The notes under the pieces are model-generated. The model searched no databases and was not told the DNA's origin. It was given only the letters and a program-made list of their open reading frames with translations. A stretch of DNA of 64,000 bases from Nannocystis sp. (GTDB taxonomy: Bacteria; Myxococcota_A; Polyangia; Nannocystales; Nannocystaceae): contig NZ_JADJNN010000009.1 in NCBI RefSeq assembly GCF_016714285.1, positions 1-64,000 on the forward strand. Direction: 5' to 3'. Below are positions 1-8,025 of the stretch, piece after piece. The translations under genes were made by a program, and so were the position numbers. The first letter of the stretch is position 1. Each line of letters begins with the position of its first letter.

Positions 1-48
1 CGTCCATGATATTACGCTTTCGAATGTCGTGAAATGCCTCCCGGCACA

Positions 49-696
49 TCAAGATCTCGAATAGTACAAAGCCCTGAGACCTTCTCCGAATGGAGCGTAA
101 CCGTCTATTCTGGCAATGGGCGAGCCGTCGTGTATCACGACCAGATGCATCGAATGCGTGGCGTCGGCTTTGACGCGATGCTCATCTCCCAGCAGGCTCG
201 GATATCTGACAAGTTCTCCTCGGGGCAACTCGCCAACAATACCAGCCTGCAAAACAGGTTGGAAACCGTCGCGTTCGGCCTCAGGTCCCGTCATGAGGTC
301 GCCGATTTTCGAGCTGATCCGTGGTATCCCAGGGCCGATGCGCTAGGCGCGCTAGTGTCGCACGCTCGGATCGAGCACAACCAGGATCGATTCTTTCCGC
401 GCGGGCAAGAGGGCCAAGTCGGTGCAACCCTGCATGTTATCTCCTTGATCGAAGAGCCCGACAATAAGCGCATAATCGTAGCTGACCCGTTTTGATTTCC
501 GCACTATCCAGGGTGATATCACGCGTGGCAAATCTGACCGCCACCTCTCTCACAATCGTAACGTCACCACGTCAAGACGTTCAGATGGCGAGACATCCTC
601 TTTTCTGCGTGATGCCGTCAAAAGAAGTATCACAAGATCCTCCCGCGAAGGCTCCAAATAATTAGCCTCGCACGTGGAGACGAGCAGGCATTTCAC
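49..696 (-). pseudogene. Decayed reading frame of unknown function, three internal stops
   Basis: One minus-strand frame reads as plausible protein from a GTG near 696 down to a stop at 49, but it contains a TGA at 550-552 and TAGs at 352-354 and 343-345. The first part (residues around NYLEPSREDLVILLLTASRR) and the last part (around GELVRYPSLLGDEHRVKAD) have natural-looking composition. No family was recognised. A plus-strand open frame (34-495) lies exactly antisense and is a competing interpretation. The case for one ancestral gene is that all four pieces share a frame; this is weak evidence. Confidence 0.3.
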
Positions 697-789
697 GACA
701 GATATATTTGCCTGCAAAAGGCTGATGGTCGCGCTATGTAGTCTATGTGACTAACCAACAGTCTAAACAAGCTCGCAGCCAACTGGCCG

Positions 790-1365
790 TTGTGCATTAC
801 GCCACTCCGGGCGTGCGGTGTCGCTGGACGTGGGTGCTATCTCGAGAGCTTGGCGAATGGAGTCGACATCCACAGTCGAGACGCCGAGGTCAAGCGAGAG
901 ATTGTTTGGCCGCACACAGATATAGACATTGAAATCACGAAGCGGGTCGAAGGACCCGACCGCCCCGAAGCGAGAATGGAACGAGCGCTACACTGGCTGC
1001 TACCCGGACTGGGGTCGTTAGACGAACTCCTGTCTGCAGCCAACGAATGCGGCCTGCTGCTTCCCAGGGGAGATCAACACAGATCGACGTCAATGGTCCT
1101 CGTCTCGTCGGGATGCTTGAATCGTCTTGGCTCGAGCGCCCTCCCCAGCGACATATTGGCCTTAGTCGGGATATTCCTCGGCCTTGGCGAGATGGTTGCT
1201 AACAGTACAGGGCGTGAAACGACACGAGAGTTCCTCGCCCTACTAAGTGGATCGCCCAACTCGTTGGCCCGCTACCTCCGACCTATTGAGCGTTTCTGTC
1301 AGCCAAAGCGCAAGCAGCACTCAATGCGTGATGGGCATAAGCCCTACCGCGGCCACAGTGCTTGA
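790..1365 (+). CDS. Hypothetical protein, possibly DUF4279-like
   Basis: This 191-residue frame sits in the low-GC segment. Its middle and C-terminal part (DIDIEI, then a helical stretch ALHWLLPGLGSLDELLSAA, a GCLNRLGSSALPSDILALVG stretch and LGLGEMV) resembles the layout of DUF4279 proteins, in which a strand and two helices precede a final rule-like motif of small and hydrophobic residues. That assignment is from memory of the family pattern and is weak. The last 30 residues are basic and look like out-of-frame sequence, so the gene may run into a frameshift near 1270-1330. The true start is unclear. Confidence 0.35.
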   Translation: MCITPLRACGVAGRGCYLESLANGVDIHSRDAEVKREIVWPHTDIDIEITKRVEGPDRPEARMERALHWLLPGLGSLDELLSAANECGLLLPRGDQHRSTSMVLVSSGCLNRLGSSALPSDILALVGIFLGLGEMVANSTGRETTREFLALLSGSPNSLARYLRPIERFCQPKRKQHSMRDGHKPYRGHSA

Positions 1366-2526
1366 AGCTATCCATAGTTCGGCCGTTGACATGGAGACGA
1401 TTCTCAGGATGTCGAACATCATCGGGACCCGAAGCATCCGTGTGCATAGTTGGGGATTTCGTTGGGTCGCACACAATTGCGACTGCGTTGGATCGAAAGG
1501 AGTTTCGGATTGGCTCGCAACGACAAGACTCTCCGTGACGGCTGCCCAGGACTTTCTATCGGGGTGGAGGCTCTCTGCGAATACCCTCTTGGCCCCGAAC
1601 TCATCGAGACTCTTATAGCGAGATCAGTGGTTCGCCTCCGGAGTGTATCTGCTCTGCCATTCAATCGGAGCATATCGCATTCGCCCAGCGCTGAGCTTCG
1701 AGAGGCTTTCCGCTTTGCTGAATGGGCTTGCGATTGCCCCCGCGCTCAAAGCGAGCGCGCTTCTTCACTCGTATAAATGAGACCCTTCACGACTCTTTGA
1801 GCGGTGTTGCCGATGATCTAAGCATTGAGTCTCTCGCTGCTCGATGGGTGACTGCCGGCTTGAGTGACCAGGAATATCACGAACTCCTAAAGCTGGATCG
1901 GACTCATGGATCTCCATGCCTTCCCGTACTGGCGGCTTTATTCGCTGTCGGTCGCTTCGCAGTTGTGGGCCGAGGACTCGACAAGGCAATCGTCGCACAT
2001 TCTCGACGCGAGTGGTGAAATGCATAAATCAGAACACTTGTTCAGAGATGACGTTGACCAAATCGAGATAACGTTGCAATCTTGGCTGCGTATTAGGACT
2101 GAGACAAAGCCTTTTGGTCTTCTTCCCAGCCATCAAGATCTGACGAGATCGATCGTTGCGGTTTGTCGCCCGTTTGCGGAGGAGTCAGGAGGCACAGTGT
2201 GGCGAGTTCAAATGAGGTCGCTCGTCTGTCTTACGTACGTTGGAGTTAGACTGCACACCCTGTTGGGCGAGGTACCACGTGCAGGTGATTTCGAGGGTTT
2301 TCTCCTCACGCAGGTGGTGGTGCCGGTTTTGAGCCTCTGTCCAGGGATTCAGAATTTCATCAACGACACTCGCAAATCCCTAATGGAGTCGTTTGTTCTC
2401 GCGGCTTTTAAGAAGACTCGGATCAAGAATAATAACACCTCAATGCTGTTAGATATTGTCGCAGATAGTCGCTTCAGCGCAAGCCTTCGAGACAGACTCG
2501 CCGAACTCCGTTCGCAGATCGATTGA
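1331..2526 (+). pseudogene. Frameshifted gene of unknown function
   Basis: Protein-like sequence runs through four successive frame segments: 1331-1618, about 1530-1776, 1722 to about 1905, and about 1903-2526. The last segment (206 codons from an ATG at 1906) is the best preserved and reads as a globular, partly helical C-terminal region ending in a TGA at 2524-2526. The join between the third and fourth segments lies near 1895-1906, where the third frame reads HELLKLDRT and the fourth continues LMDLHAFPYWRLYSL. Rejoined, the product would be roughly 385 residues. No known domain was recognised. Either the gene is a pseudogene or this stretch contains several sequencing indels. Confidence 0.4.
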
Positions 2527-2640
2527 TCGTCGTTCGCCGTAGGACTGCACTGGTCGGACGCTCCCCGAGCGTGCGCCAGGACATGAGATGGGATCTCCGC
2601 ATCGTCTCGTTACGGCCAACCGCTGGAATCGGAGCAAGTT

Positions 2641-3025
2641 CTACAGACATACAGAATCCGTATCGGGGGGTATGCCTGAGCCAATATCATCAGGTGCGAG
2701 CGCATCGTAGCTCTTCCAGATTTTCTCAGGCTTCCGTGGGGAGATCGTGGTATCGAGAAGTGCGAGGTATCGCATCTTGACGCGCGATTGGGGGATCTGC
2801 GCTGGTGCATCGAGTTCACTCTTGTTGGTGCGCGCCGAAAGATCGTTTCTGTCTTCCCCTCGCACGAATAGCAATCTCCAGGGCGATGGGGTTCGTTCCT
2901 CCAAGGCGAAAGTCAACGCGTTCCTGGGAGCCGGTGCGAAATCTCCGCTCTTCATCTATCGGCACATCAAGTTCGTTCAGGAGACAACCGAGTAGCATCT
3001 TGAGAGCATCTCTCTCTCCAAGCAC
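2641..3025 (-). pseudogene. Small conserved-looking protein split by one frameshift
   Basis: A GTG at 3025 opens a frame whose first 60 residues contain the stretch QERVDFRLGGTNPIALEIAI. That frame stops at 2816, but shifting by one base near 2838-2850 continues naturally as ARTNKSELDAPAQIPQSRVK and then MRYLALLDTTISPRKPEKIW, ending at 2641. The combined product is about 128 residues. The Asp in VDF followed by Glu in ALEIA recalls nuclease-like folds, but no full PD-(D/E)xK motif is visible and no function is claimed. It begins just beside the G/C-homopolymer block and belongs to the frame-broken low-GC segment. Confidence 0.4.
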
Positions 3026-5429
3026 CAGGAGTGAACAGAAAACCCAGGACGCCCCCCGGGGCGGCGGGGGGGGGCAGGGGCCGGAGGCGCCGGCGGCGGG
3101 GGGGAGGGGCCCCCCCCCCCGCGGGGGGGGGGGCCCCGCCGGCAGGCGCTGTCGGGCCCGCGCGCGCCGGCACGAGGGACAACCGCCCGCGCTTGTTCGG
3201 TGCGATCACCGCGAACGTGCCCAGATTCCCAAACACGTCCCGCGCCCGGAGCACGACGCGGTGTTTCCCCGGCTTCAGGTCCGCGGGCAGCTGGATCTCG
3301 AACGCTTCACTATCCCCATCGAACAGCCCGTCGGCGGGGCTCGCGGTGTGGAAGCTGCCGCCGTCGATGCTGTAGTGCACAGCGATGATACGGCTGCCCT
3401 CGTCGCGGGCACGGGCGGCGATCTTGCTGCCCTGGACCTTGACCTCGTCGATGGTGGGGCGTTTGTGGTCGACCACGAAGGGGGCGCTGACGACTTCGTC
3501 GGTGCGGGCGCGGGCGGAGCCGTTGCTGGGTTCGTCGCTGGCGACGATCTGGGCCTCGTAGACGCCGTCGGGGACGCTGCCGAGGTCCCACTTGAGCTCC
3601 TTCTTGGTCACGGGGGCCTCGCCGCCGAGCTTGATCCACTGGCTGCCGTCGCTGCCCTCGGGGCGGATGCGGACCTCATAAATGAGGTCGTCGTCGTCGC
3701 GGGCCTCGGCCTTCCATTTGATCGTGAGCTTGGGGTCGGGCTCGCCCTCCTCGTCCTCGTCGATCTCCGGGCCGGCGACGGCGACGCTCTGGACCAGGGG
3801 GGCGAGGTTCTCGGGGGCGTAGAACAGCGAGATGTCGCGCAGCTCGCTGGCGGCCGCGTCGATGCCGACCTCGAGCTGGACGTGGCGGCGGCTCGGGACG
3901 GCGAGGGTGCCCTTGAAGGCGTCGCCCTGGCGGGCGAGGGTGACGGTCTTCCACTCGCTCCAGCGGCGGTCGGGCTCGTCGCCGGGGCCGCTGCGGGCGC
4001 GGAGGCTGAGCGGGCCGGTGCCGCGGAGGTAGACGGCGCCGTAGACGGCGGGTTGTTTGGCGTCGAAGACCTTGCTGCGGTAGCGGGCGCGGGCGGCGGG
4101 GGCCTGGCCAGGGGCTGCGAGGCGGTAGACCGCGGCGCCGTCGCCTGCGGTGGCCAGGACGCCGCCGCCCTTGAGGTTGCACAGGGCGGTGGCCTGGCGC
4201 TCCTCGAGGTCGGCGATGACGGCGACGTCGCGGCGGCCGCGGACGCGGTAGATCTTGCCCTGCTGCGACGAGCCGACCAGGACCTCGCCCTTGCCGGGGC
4301 CGGGGACGACGGCGGTGAAGTACTGCTTGTCGCGGTGCAGCCAGGTGTCCCAGGCGAGCTCGCCGGCGCGGGCGAGCTCGAGGGTTTTGCCGGGGGCGCC
4401 GTCGCGGTGGAGCGGGACGAACATGAGGTCGGCGCTGCTCTGGGGGGTGCCGCTGCTGGCGTCGAGGCTGCCTTCGGTGGGCTGGCCGACCAGGCTGGTG
4501 CGGCCGAGGGTCTTGGTGAGGGCTTGCAGGGAGCTGATGCCGCGGTCGGAGAAGTCGTTGACGGCGGCGACGAGGCCGGTGTCGGTGAGGGCGAGGGCGC
4601 GGACCTCGTCGCCGGAGAAGTCTTGCAGCAGGACGCCTTCGACGGGGTCGCCGACCTGGAGGAGCTTGGCGCCGGGGGAGGTGCCGACGACGATGTCCTT
4701 GCCGACGGGGAGGACGGCGAGGATGTCCTTCTCGTCGCTGTCGAGGAGGACCTTGGTGTCCTTGCCGGTGAGGTCGAGGGAGAGGAGCTCGCCCTTGGGT
4801 CCGGTGCCGATGAGGAGGCGACCCTGATGCGGGACGATGGCCCAGATCTGCTCGACCTTGAGCTCGGCGAAGGGGGTGACCTTGCCGGCGGCGTCGATGC
4901 GGTGGATGACGCCGCCGGGGACGGTGGCGGCGAGCAGGTCGCCGTTGGGGAGCTGGGCGAGGGCCGAGACGACGGCGCCCTTGAGCTCGGCCAGCTTCTC
5001 GACCTTCGGCGCCGGGAGGGCGCCCTTCTTCTGTTTTGGGTCGTCCTTGCCGGGTTTGGCGTCGAGGCGGACGCGCTGGACGGTGGCGGCGTCGGCGGTG
5101 CCGATGAAGGCGAGCTTGCCGTCCTTCGCGTCGGCGAGGCAGGTGAAGGCGCTGGCGCCGGGGAGGTCGGCGCGGGCGGGGGTGAGGCCGGGGGTGACCT
5201 TGCCGGAGGCCTCGATCGCGGCGCCGTCGGCCTCGCCGTGGTCGAACTCGTCGAAGTCGGCGACGCGGAAGCTGCGGGTGCCGCCGGCCTGGGTGGTGGC
5301 CGGCGCGGCGGCGGTGACGAGGGTGGTCGCGAGCGCGAGCGCGAGGGCCAGGGTGCGACGCGTCCATGTCCCTTGGGACAGGTCGTGAGGGGCATGGCCG
5401 GAGGGACAGGTGGTGCGTGCGCGGGTCAT
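2967..5429 (-). CDS. Secreted beta-propeller protein with Ig/FN3-like C-terminal part
   Basis: This 820-residue frame encodes an exported protein. An Ala/Leu-rich signal peptide (about residues 25-48) follows an N-terminal extension that contains a copy of the GGGACA palindromic element. Residues about 60-430 contain repeated blade-like units (LIGTGPKGELLSLDLTGKDT, LVGSSQQGKIYRV) typical of a beta-propeller. The later part (about 440-760) has beta-sandwich segments including VPDGVYEAQIVASDEPSN and GKHRVVLRARDVFGNLGTF. The start lies 2 bases beyond the stop of the upstream S55 peptidase gene, so the two are probably cotranscribed. The natural C-terminus is probably near residue 755; the last 65 codons pass through the homopolymer block and into low-GC sequence and are suspect. 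The ligand is unknown. Confidence 0.75.
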   Translation of the reverse strand: MTRARTTCPSGHAPHDLSQGTWTRRTLALALALATTLVTAAAPATTQAGGTRSFRVADFDEFDHGEADGAAIEASGKVTPGLTPARADLPGASAFTCLADAKDGKLAFIGTADAATVQRVRLDAKPGKDDPKQKKGALPAPKVEKLAELKGAVVSALAQLPNGDLLAATVPGGVIHRIDAAGKVTPFAELKVEQIWAIVPHQGRLLIGTGPKGELLSLDLTGKDTKVLLDSDEKDILAVLPVGKDIVVGTSPGAKLLQVGDPVEGVLLQDFSGDEVRALALTDTGLVAAVNDFSDRGISSLQALTKTLGRTSLVGQPTEGSLDASSGTPQSSADLMFVPLHRDGAPGKTLELARAGELAWDTWLHRDKQYFTAVVPGPGKGEVLVGSSQQGKIYRVRGRRDVAVIADLEERQATALCNLKGGGVLATAGDGAAVYRLAAPGQAPAARARYRSKVFDAKQPAVYGAVYLRGTGPLSLRARSGPGDEPDRRWSEWKTVTLARQGDAFKGTLAVPSRRHVQLEVGIDAAASELRDISLFYAPENLAPLVQSVAVAGPEIDEDEEGEPDPKLTIKWKAEARDDDDLIYEVRIRPEGSDGSQWIKLGGEAPVTKKELKWDLGSVPDGVYEAQIVASDEPSNGSARARTDEVVSAPFVVDHKRPTIDEVKVQGSKIAARARDEGSRIIAVHYSIDGGSFHTASPADGLFDGDSEAFEIQLPADLKPGKHRVVLRARDVFGNLGTFAVIAPNKRGRLSLVPARAGPTAPAGGAPPPAGGGAPPPRRRRLRPLPPPAAPGGVLGFLFTPGAWRERCSQDATRLSPERT
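3050..3140. repeat. Dense G and C homopolymer runs
   Basis: The plus strand carries many runs of 5 to 12 identical bases: G runs near 3064-3075, 3099-3107 and 3123-3132, and a C run near 3110-3120. It marks the border between the low-GC segment and the high-GC chromosome and lies in the 3' end of the propeller gene, where it encodes a Pro/Gly/Arg-rich tail unlike the rest of the protein. Such runs are hard to sequence, could form G-quadruplexes, and are a plausible assembly artefact. Confidence 0.75.
5365..5413. repeat. GGGACA palindromic element inside a signal-peptide region
   Basis: A palindrome TGTCCC-TT-GGGACA lies at 5368-5381 and a second half-copy AGGGACAGGTGG at 5402-5413. The element is read in frame as part of the N-terminal extension of the propeller protein (residues TCPSGHAPHDLSQGT). 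Related copies occur elsewhere in the window. Confidence 0.6.
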
Positions 5430-5431
5430 GG

Positions 5432-7312
5432 TCAGTCGGTAAATCCGCGGGGGGGCTTCACGGCCAGCTTGATCGCGTGTTCGCCGTCGATGAGGGTCTT
5501 GGTGGGGAGGACGCGGCGGGCCATCTGCTTGAAGCGGACCGGGCCGACGGTGGCGCCGCCGGCGGAGAGCGTCTCCAGGACGCTGCCGGGGAGCTCGCTG
5601 AGGAGGCCGTGGCGGGTCGAGAGGCCCTCGTCCTCGCGGTAGATCGTGGCGACCAGGCTGCGCGCGGGGTAGACGGCCTCGAGGGTGTCGAGGAGGTCGT
5701 CGAGGGTGTCGGGGATCGGGCGCGGTGGGCGGGCGTCCTGGCCGGAGGTGAGCTCGATCTGGATGTCCTGGCCGGCGGCGTCGTCGGGGATGCGGAGGGC
5801 GAGCAGCTCCGTGCGGGTCTTGCCGCGGTAGTCGCGGAGGCGCAGCTCGAGCTGGACCAGGTCGCCGGCGTGGACCTCACCCTGGGCCAGGCGCACGGAC
5901 TCGATGGTCTCCACGGGGGCGCCGTACTCGATGCTGGCGCGCTGGGTGATGCTGCGGATCTGGGCGACCTCGAAGTCGTTGTCGAGGAGGGCGGACAGGA
6001 CGATCGGGCCGCGGGTGCGGGCGATCGCCCGCGGGTCGACGCCCTGGGGGAAGAACTGCTCGTCGGAGATCCGGAGGGTGCGCGGGCCCTTGCTGGTGGT
6101 GACGGCGATCTCGTGCTCGACCCGCGCGACCAGCTCGGTGCCGTCGCTGCCGCCCTCGGCGAGGGCGTCGGCGAGCAGGCTGGTGGCCAGGCTGGGGGTG
6201 AGGTCGACGCCGAGGGCGACCTCGCTGCGGTAGATGCGGGGGGTCATCGCGGCCTCGGGGCCGCGCAGCTCGGTGGTGACGGGGATCAGCGGGGCGCTGA
6301 GGTCGGTGCGCAGGGAGATGCCGGCCTGGCGGTCCTGGATCAGCGTGCCACGCACGGCGAGGGCGCTCGACAGCTTCACCGAGCGCTCGACGCTGGGGAT
6401 GATGACGTGGACGCGGGCGTCGGCGATCGGGAGGTTGCTCGGGCCGGCGCCGAACATCTCGTGGCCGAAGCCGAGGAGCTTCTCGCCCTGCTTGCCGCCG
6501 ACCCAGGTGATCGTGCCGTTGGGCGAGACGGCGTTGTCGCCCCGGATGAGCACGACGGACACGGAGTCGCCGCCCTTCCACACCTTGGTGGCCGGGGCGG
6601 GCAGGTTGGAGCCGTTGGCGCCGCCGCGGGCGGGGATGAGGCCGAGCTGGTCGGCGAGCATGCGGGTGGCGAGCGAGCCGAGGCCGGACACGGCCATCGG
6701 GGCGCCGAGGGGCGCGAGGCCCTGGCTGGGGTCCTGCTCGGCGGGGCGACGGCGGGCGGGGAGCGGGGAGACGTCGAGGCCGAGCATGGCGTCGGCCCAG
6801 CCGGCGGTGCCGGCTCGGGCTTTGGCGGAGCCTGTGCGGACGCCGGTTCGGGCCTCGGGGAGGACCTCGGGGCGGAAGGGCAGGTCGCCGACGGCGAGCA
6901 TGTTGGCGATCGGGGTGATGCCGCCGATCGGGTCCTTGTTGAAGCGATAGCCGTAGGCGAGGGCGCCGACCAGCTTGCCGTCGATGTAGATCGGGCTGCC
7001 GGACATGCCGCCGACGATGCCGGAGTGGATCAGCCGCGGGTCGCTCGAGCGAAACAGGATGGCGTCTTGCTTGGGCTGGTAGTCGCGGACGACGTCGATG
7101 ACCTCGATCTCGAAGCGGTCGCTGTCGCTGCCGAAGAAGACGGTGACGGCGTAGCCCTTCATGCCGGGGCGCACGTCGTCGACGGACATGGTCTCGATCG
7201 GGGCGGCGTGGACCGGTTCACCGAACCAGGTCGCCAGGGCGAGGGCGAGCCAGGTCGCCAGGGCGAGGGCGCCGGGCTTCGCAGCGGGGCTAGAGCTTGG
7301 CGGCCTGTTCAT
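5432..7312 (-). CDS. SpoIVB-type S55 family peptidase
   Basis: This protein of 626 residues has a hydrophobic signal or anchor segment at about residues 14-37, followed at residues 85-135 by an S55 peptidase core. The motif GIVGGMSGSPIY places the likely nucleophile Ser at residue 106, as in SpoIVB. The upstream motif DVRPGMKGYAVTVF is also typical of the family. S55 peptidases are serine proteases that act at the envelope, in Bacillus during sporulation signalling. The long C-terminal part has no recognised domain. The start ATG overlaps the 3' end of the thioredoxin-fold lipoprotein gene by 23 bases, and the stop is 2 bases from the start of the propeller gene, so the three genes form one minus-strand unit. 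The substrate is unknown. Confidence 0.82.
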   Translation of the reverse strand: MNRPPSSSPAAKPGALALATWLALALATWFGEPVHAAPIETMSVDDVRPGMKGYAVTVFFGSDSDRFEIEVIDVVRDYQPKQDAILFRSSDPRLIHSGIVGGMSGSPIYIDGKLVGALAYGYRFNKDPIGGITPIANMLAVGDLPFRPEVLPEARTGVRTGSAKARAGTAGWADAMLGLDVSPLPARRRPAEQDPSQGLAPLGAPMAVSGLGSLATRMLADQLGLIPARGGANGSNLPAPATKVWKGGDSVSVVLIRGDNAVSPNGTITWVGGKQGEKLLGFGHEMFGAGPSNLPIADARVHVIIPSVERSVKLSSALAVRGTLIQDRQAGISLRTDLSAPLIPVTTELRGPEAAMTPRIYRSEVALGVDLTPSLATSLLADALAEGGSDGTELVARVEHEIAVTTSKGPRTLRISDEQFFPQGVDPRAIARTRGPIVLSALLDNDFEVAQIRSITQRASIEYGAPVETIESVRLAQGEVHAGDLVQLELRLRDYRGKTRTELLALRIPDDAAGQDIQIELTSGQDARPPRPIPDTLDDLLDTLEAVYPARSLVATIYREDEGLSTRHGLLSELPGSVLETLSAGGATVGPVRFKQMARRVLPTKTLIDGEHAIKLAVKPPRGFTD

Positions 7313-7982
7313 GACGATCGAGGGCTCGCTGCATCATACCGACCAGGTCGTCTTGCGGGGTGTAGAAGTACTTGTATGCGCTGCGACCCGGGTTCTGCAG
7401 CTCGGGGTCGAGGTGGCCGCTCGGGTCGAAGAACAGGATGCGCGGGATGTACTGGCCGTCGGGGCCGTGGCGCAGCGCCTCGGGGGACTGGTCTTGATCG
7501 AGATTGACCATGATCATGCGCTCGCTGGCCTCGGCGAGGGCCGGGTCGAAAAAGCGCTGCTTGAGCTCGCGGCAGCGGGGGCACCAGCTGGCGTGGACGA
7601 CGAGCATCAGCGGGCGGCCGAGGGCGGCGGCCTCCTGGAGGCCCTCGTCGAGGTTGCGCCAGGCGATCTGGTCGCCGTAGCCGTGGTCGGGGGCGCTGGG
7701 CTGGCGGCGGCTCGCGGGTGCGGTGCTGCCGGCCTGATTGCCGGCCTGTTTGCCGGCCTGTTTGCCGGCCTGATTGCCGGCCTGATTGCCGGCCTGATTG
7801 CCGGCCTGATTGCCGGCCTGATTGCCGGGCTTGTTGTTGGCAACGGTGTCGGTGTTGCGGGGCTTGCCGGTGTCGCCGCAGGCGGCGAGGGTGATCGCCG
7901 TGCACGTCAATGCGGACGCGAATGTCAATGCTGATGCGAATGAAGACGCGAGCGCCGCCGACGTGCGGTTGACGTGGTTCAC
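7290..7982 (-). CDS. Thioredoxin-fold lipoprotein with WCPRC site and NQAG repeats
   Basis: The frame is open from 8270, but a GTG at 7982 gives a proper lipoprotein signal with lipobox LAAC and avoids overlap with the divergent kinase gene. The mature protein of about 200 residues begins with a linker of eight four-residue repeats (NQAG or KQAG), followed by a thioredoxin-like domain with ASWCPRCRELK, the redox CxxC motif, and a FFDPSGH segment in place of the usual cis-Pro loop. It resembles DUF255/thioredoxin_7-type proteins that reduce disulfides or protect cysteines in the periplasm. It is the first gene of the unit that continues into the S55 peptidase and the propeller protein. No clear Shine-Dalgarno sequence was seen before the GTG. 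Confidence 0.75.
   Translation of the reverse strand: MNHVNRTSAALASSFASALTFASALTCTAITLAACGDTGKPRNTDTVANNKPGNQAGNQAGNQAGNQAGNQAGKQAGKQAGNQAGSTAPASRRQPSAPDHGYGDQIAWRNLDEGLQEAAALGRPLMLVVHASWCPRCRELKQRFFDPALAEASERMIMVNLDQDQSPEALRHGPDGQYIPRILFFDPSGHLDPELQNPGRSAYKYFYTPQDDLVGMMQRALDRHEQAAKL
7728..7823. repeat. Eight tandem 12-bp repeats coding NQAG/KQAG
   Basis: Eight copies of a 12-bp unit, GCCGGCCTGATT with two copies ending in TTT, lie head to tail inside the thioredoxin-fold lipoprotein gene. Because the unit is a multiple of three, changes in copy number would lengthen or shorten the linker without breaking the frame. The near-identity of the units indicates recent slippage. Confidence 0.9.
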
Positions 7983-8025
7983 GAGGCGGGACCATAGCAC
8001 GCGAGGATGGGAGATCCGCCTGGAA

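Larger units (their letters stand above)
1..3045. other. Low-GC segment with broken reading frames
   Basis: By eye this segment is close to half G+C, while the remaining 61 kb is near 70%. No long intact gene is present. Protein-like stretches occur on both strands, but each is interrupted by in-frame stops or by jumps between frames; they are listed separately. The segment ends at a run of G and C homopolymers. Possible explanations are an acquired island in decay, a low-quality contig end, or an assembly join to foreign DNA. The sequence alone cannot separate these. Confidence 0.7.

Noticed and set aside
34..495. Plus-strand 153-codon frame as a real gene
   Set aside because: It is exactly antisense to a better-looking minus-strand frame, has no motif and lies in the broken segment; neither is certain.
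2805..5642. 945-codon plus-strand open frame opposite the propeller gene
   Set aside because: Its product is an Ala/Gly/Val/Asp-rich shadow of the minus-strand gene, typical of antisense frames in DNA with high third-position GC.
7728..7823. Possible CRISPR array in the 12-bp repeats
   Set aside because: No spacers; the units are directly adjacent and translate as a four-residue repeat.
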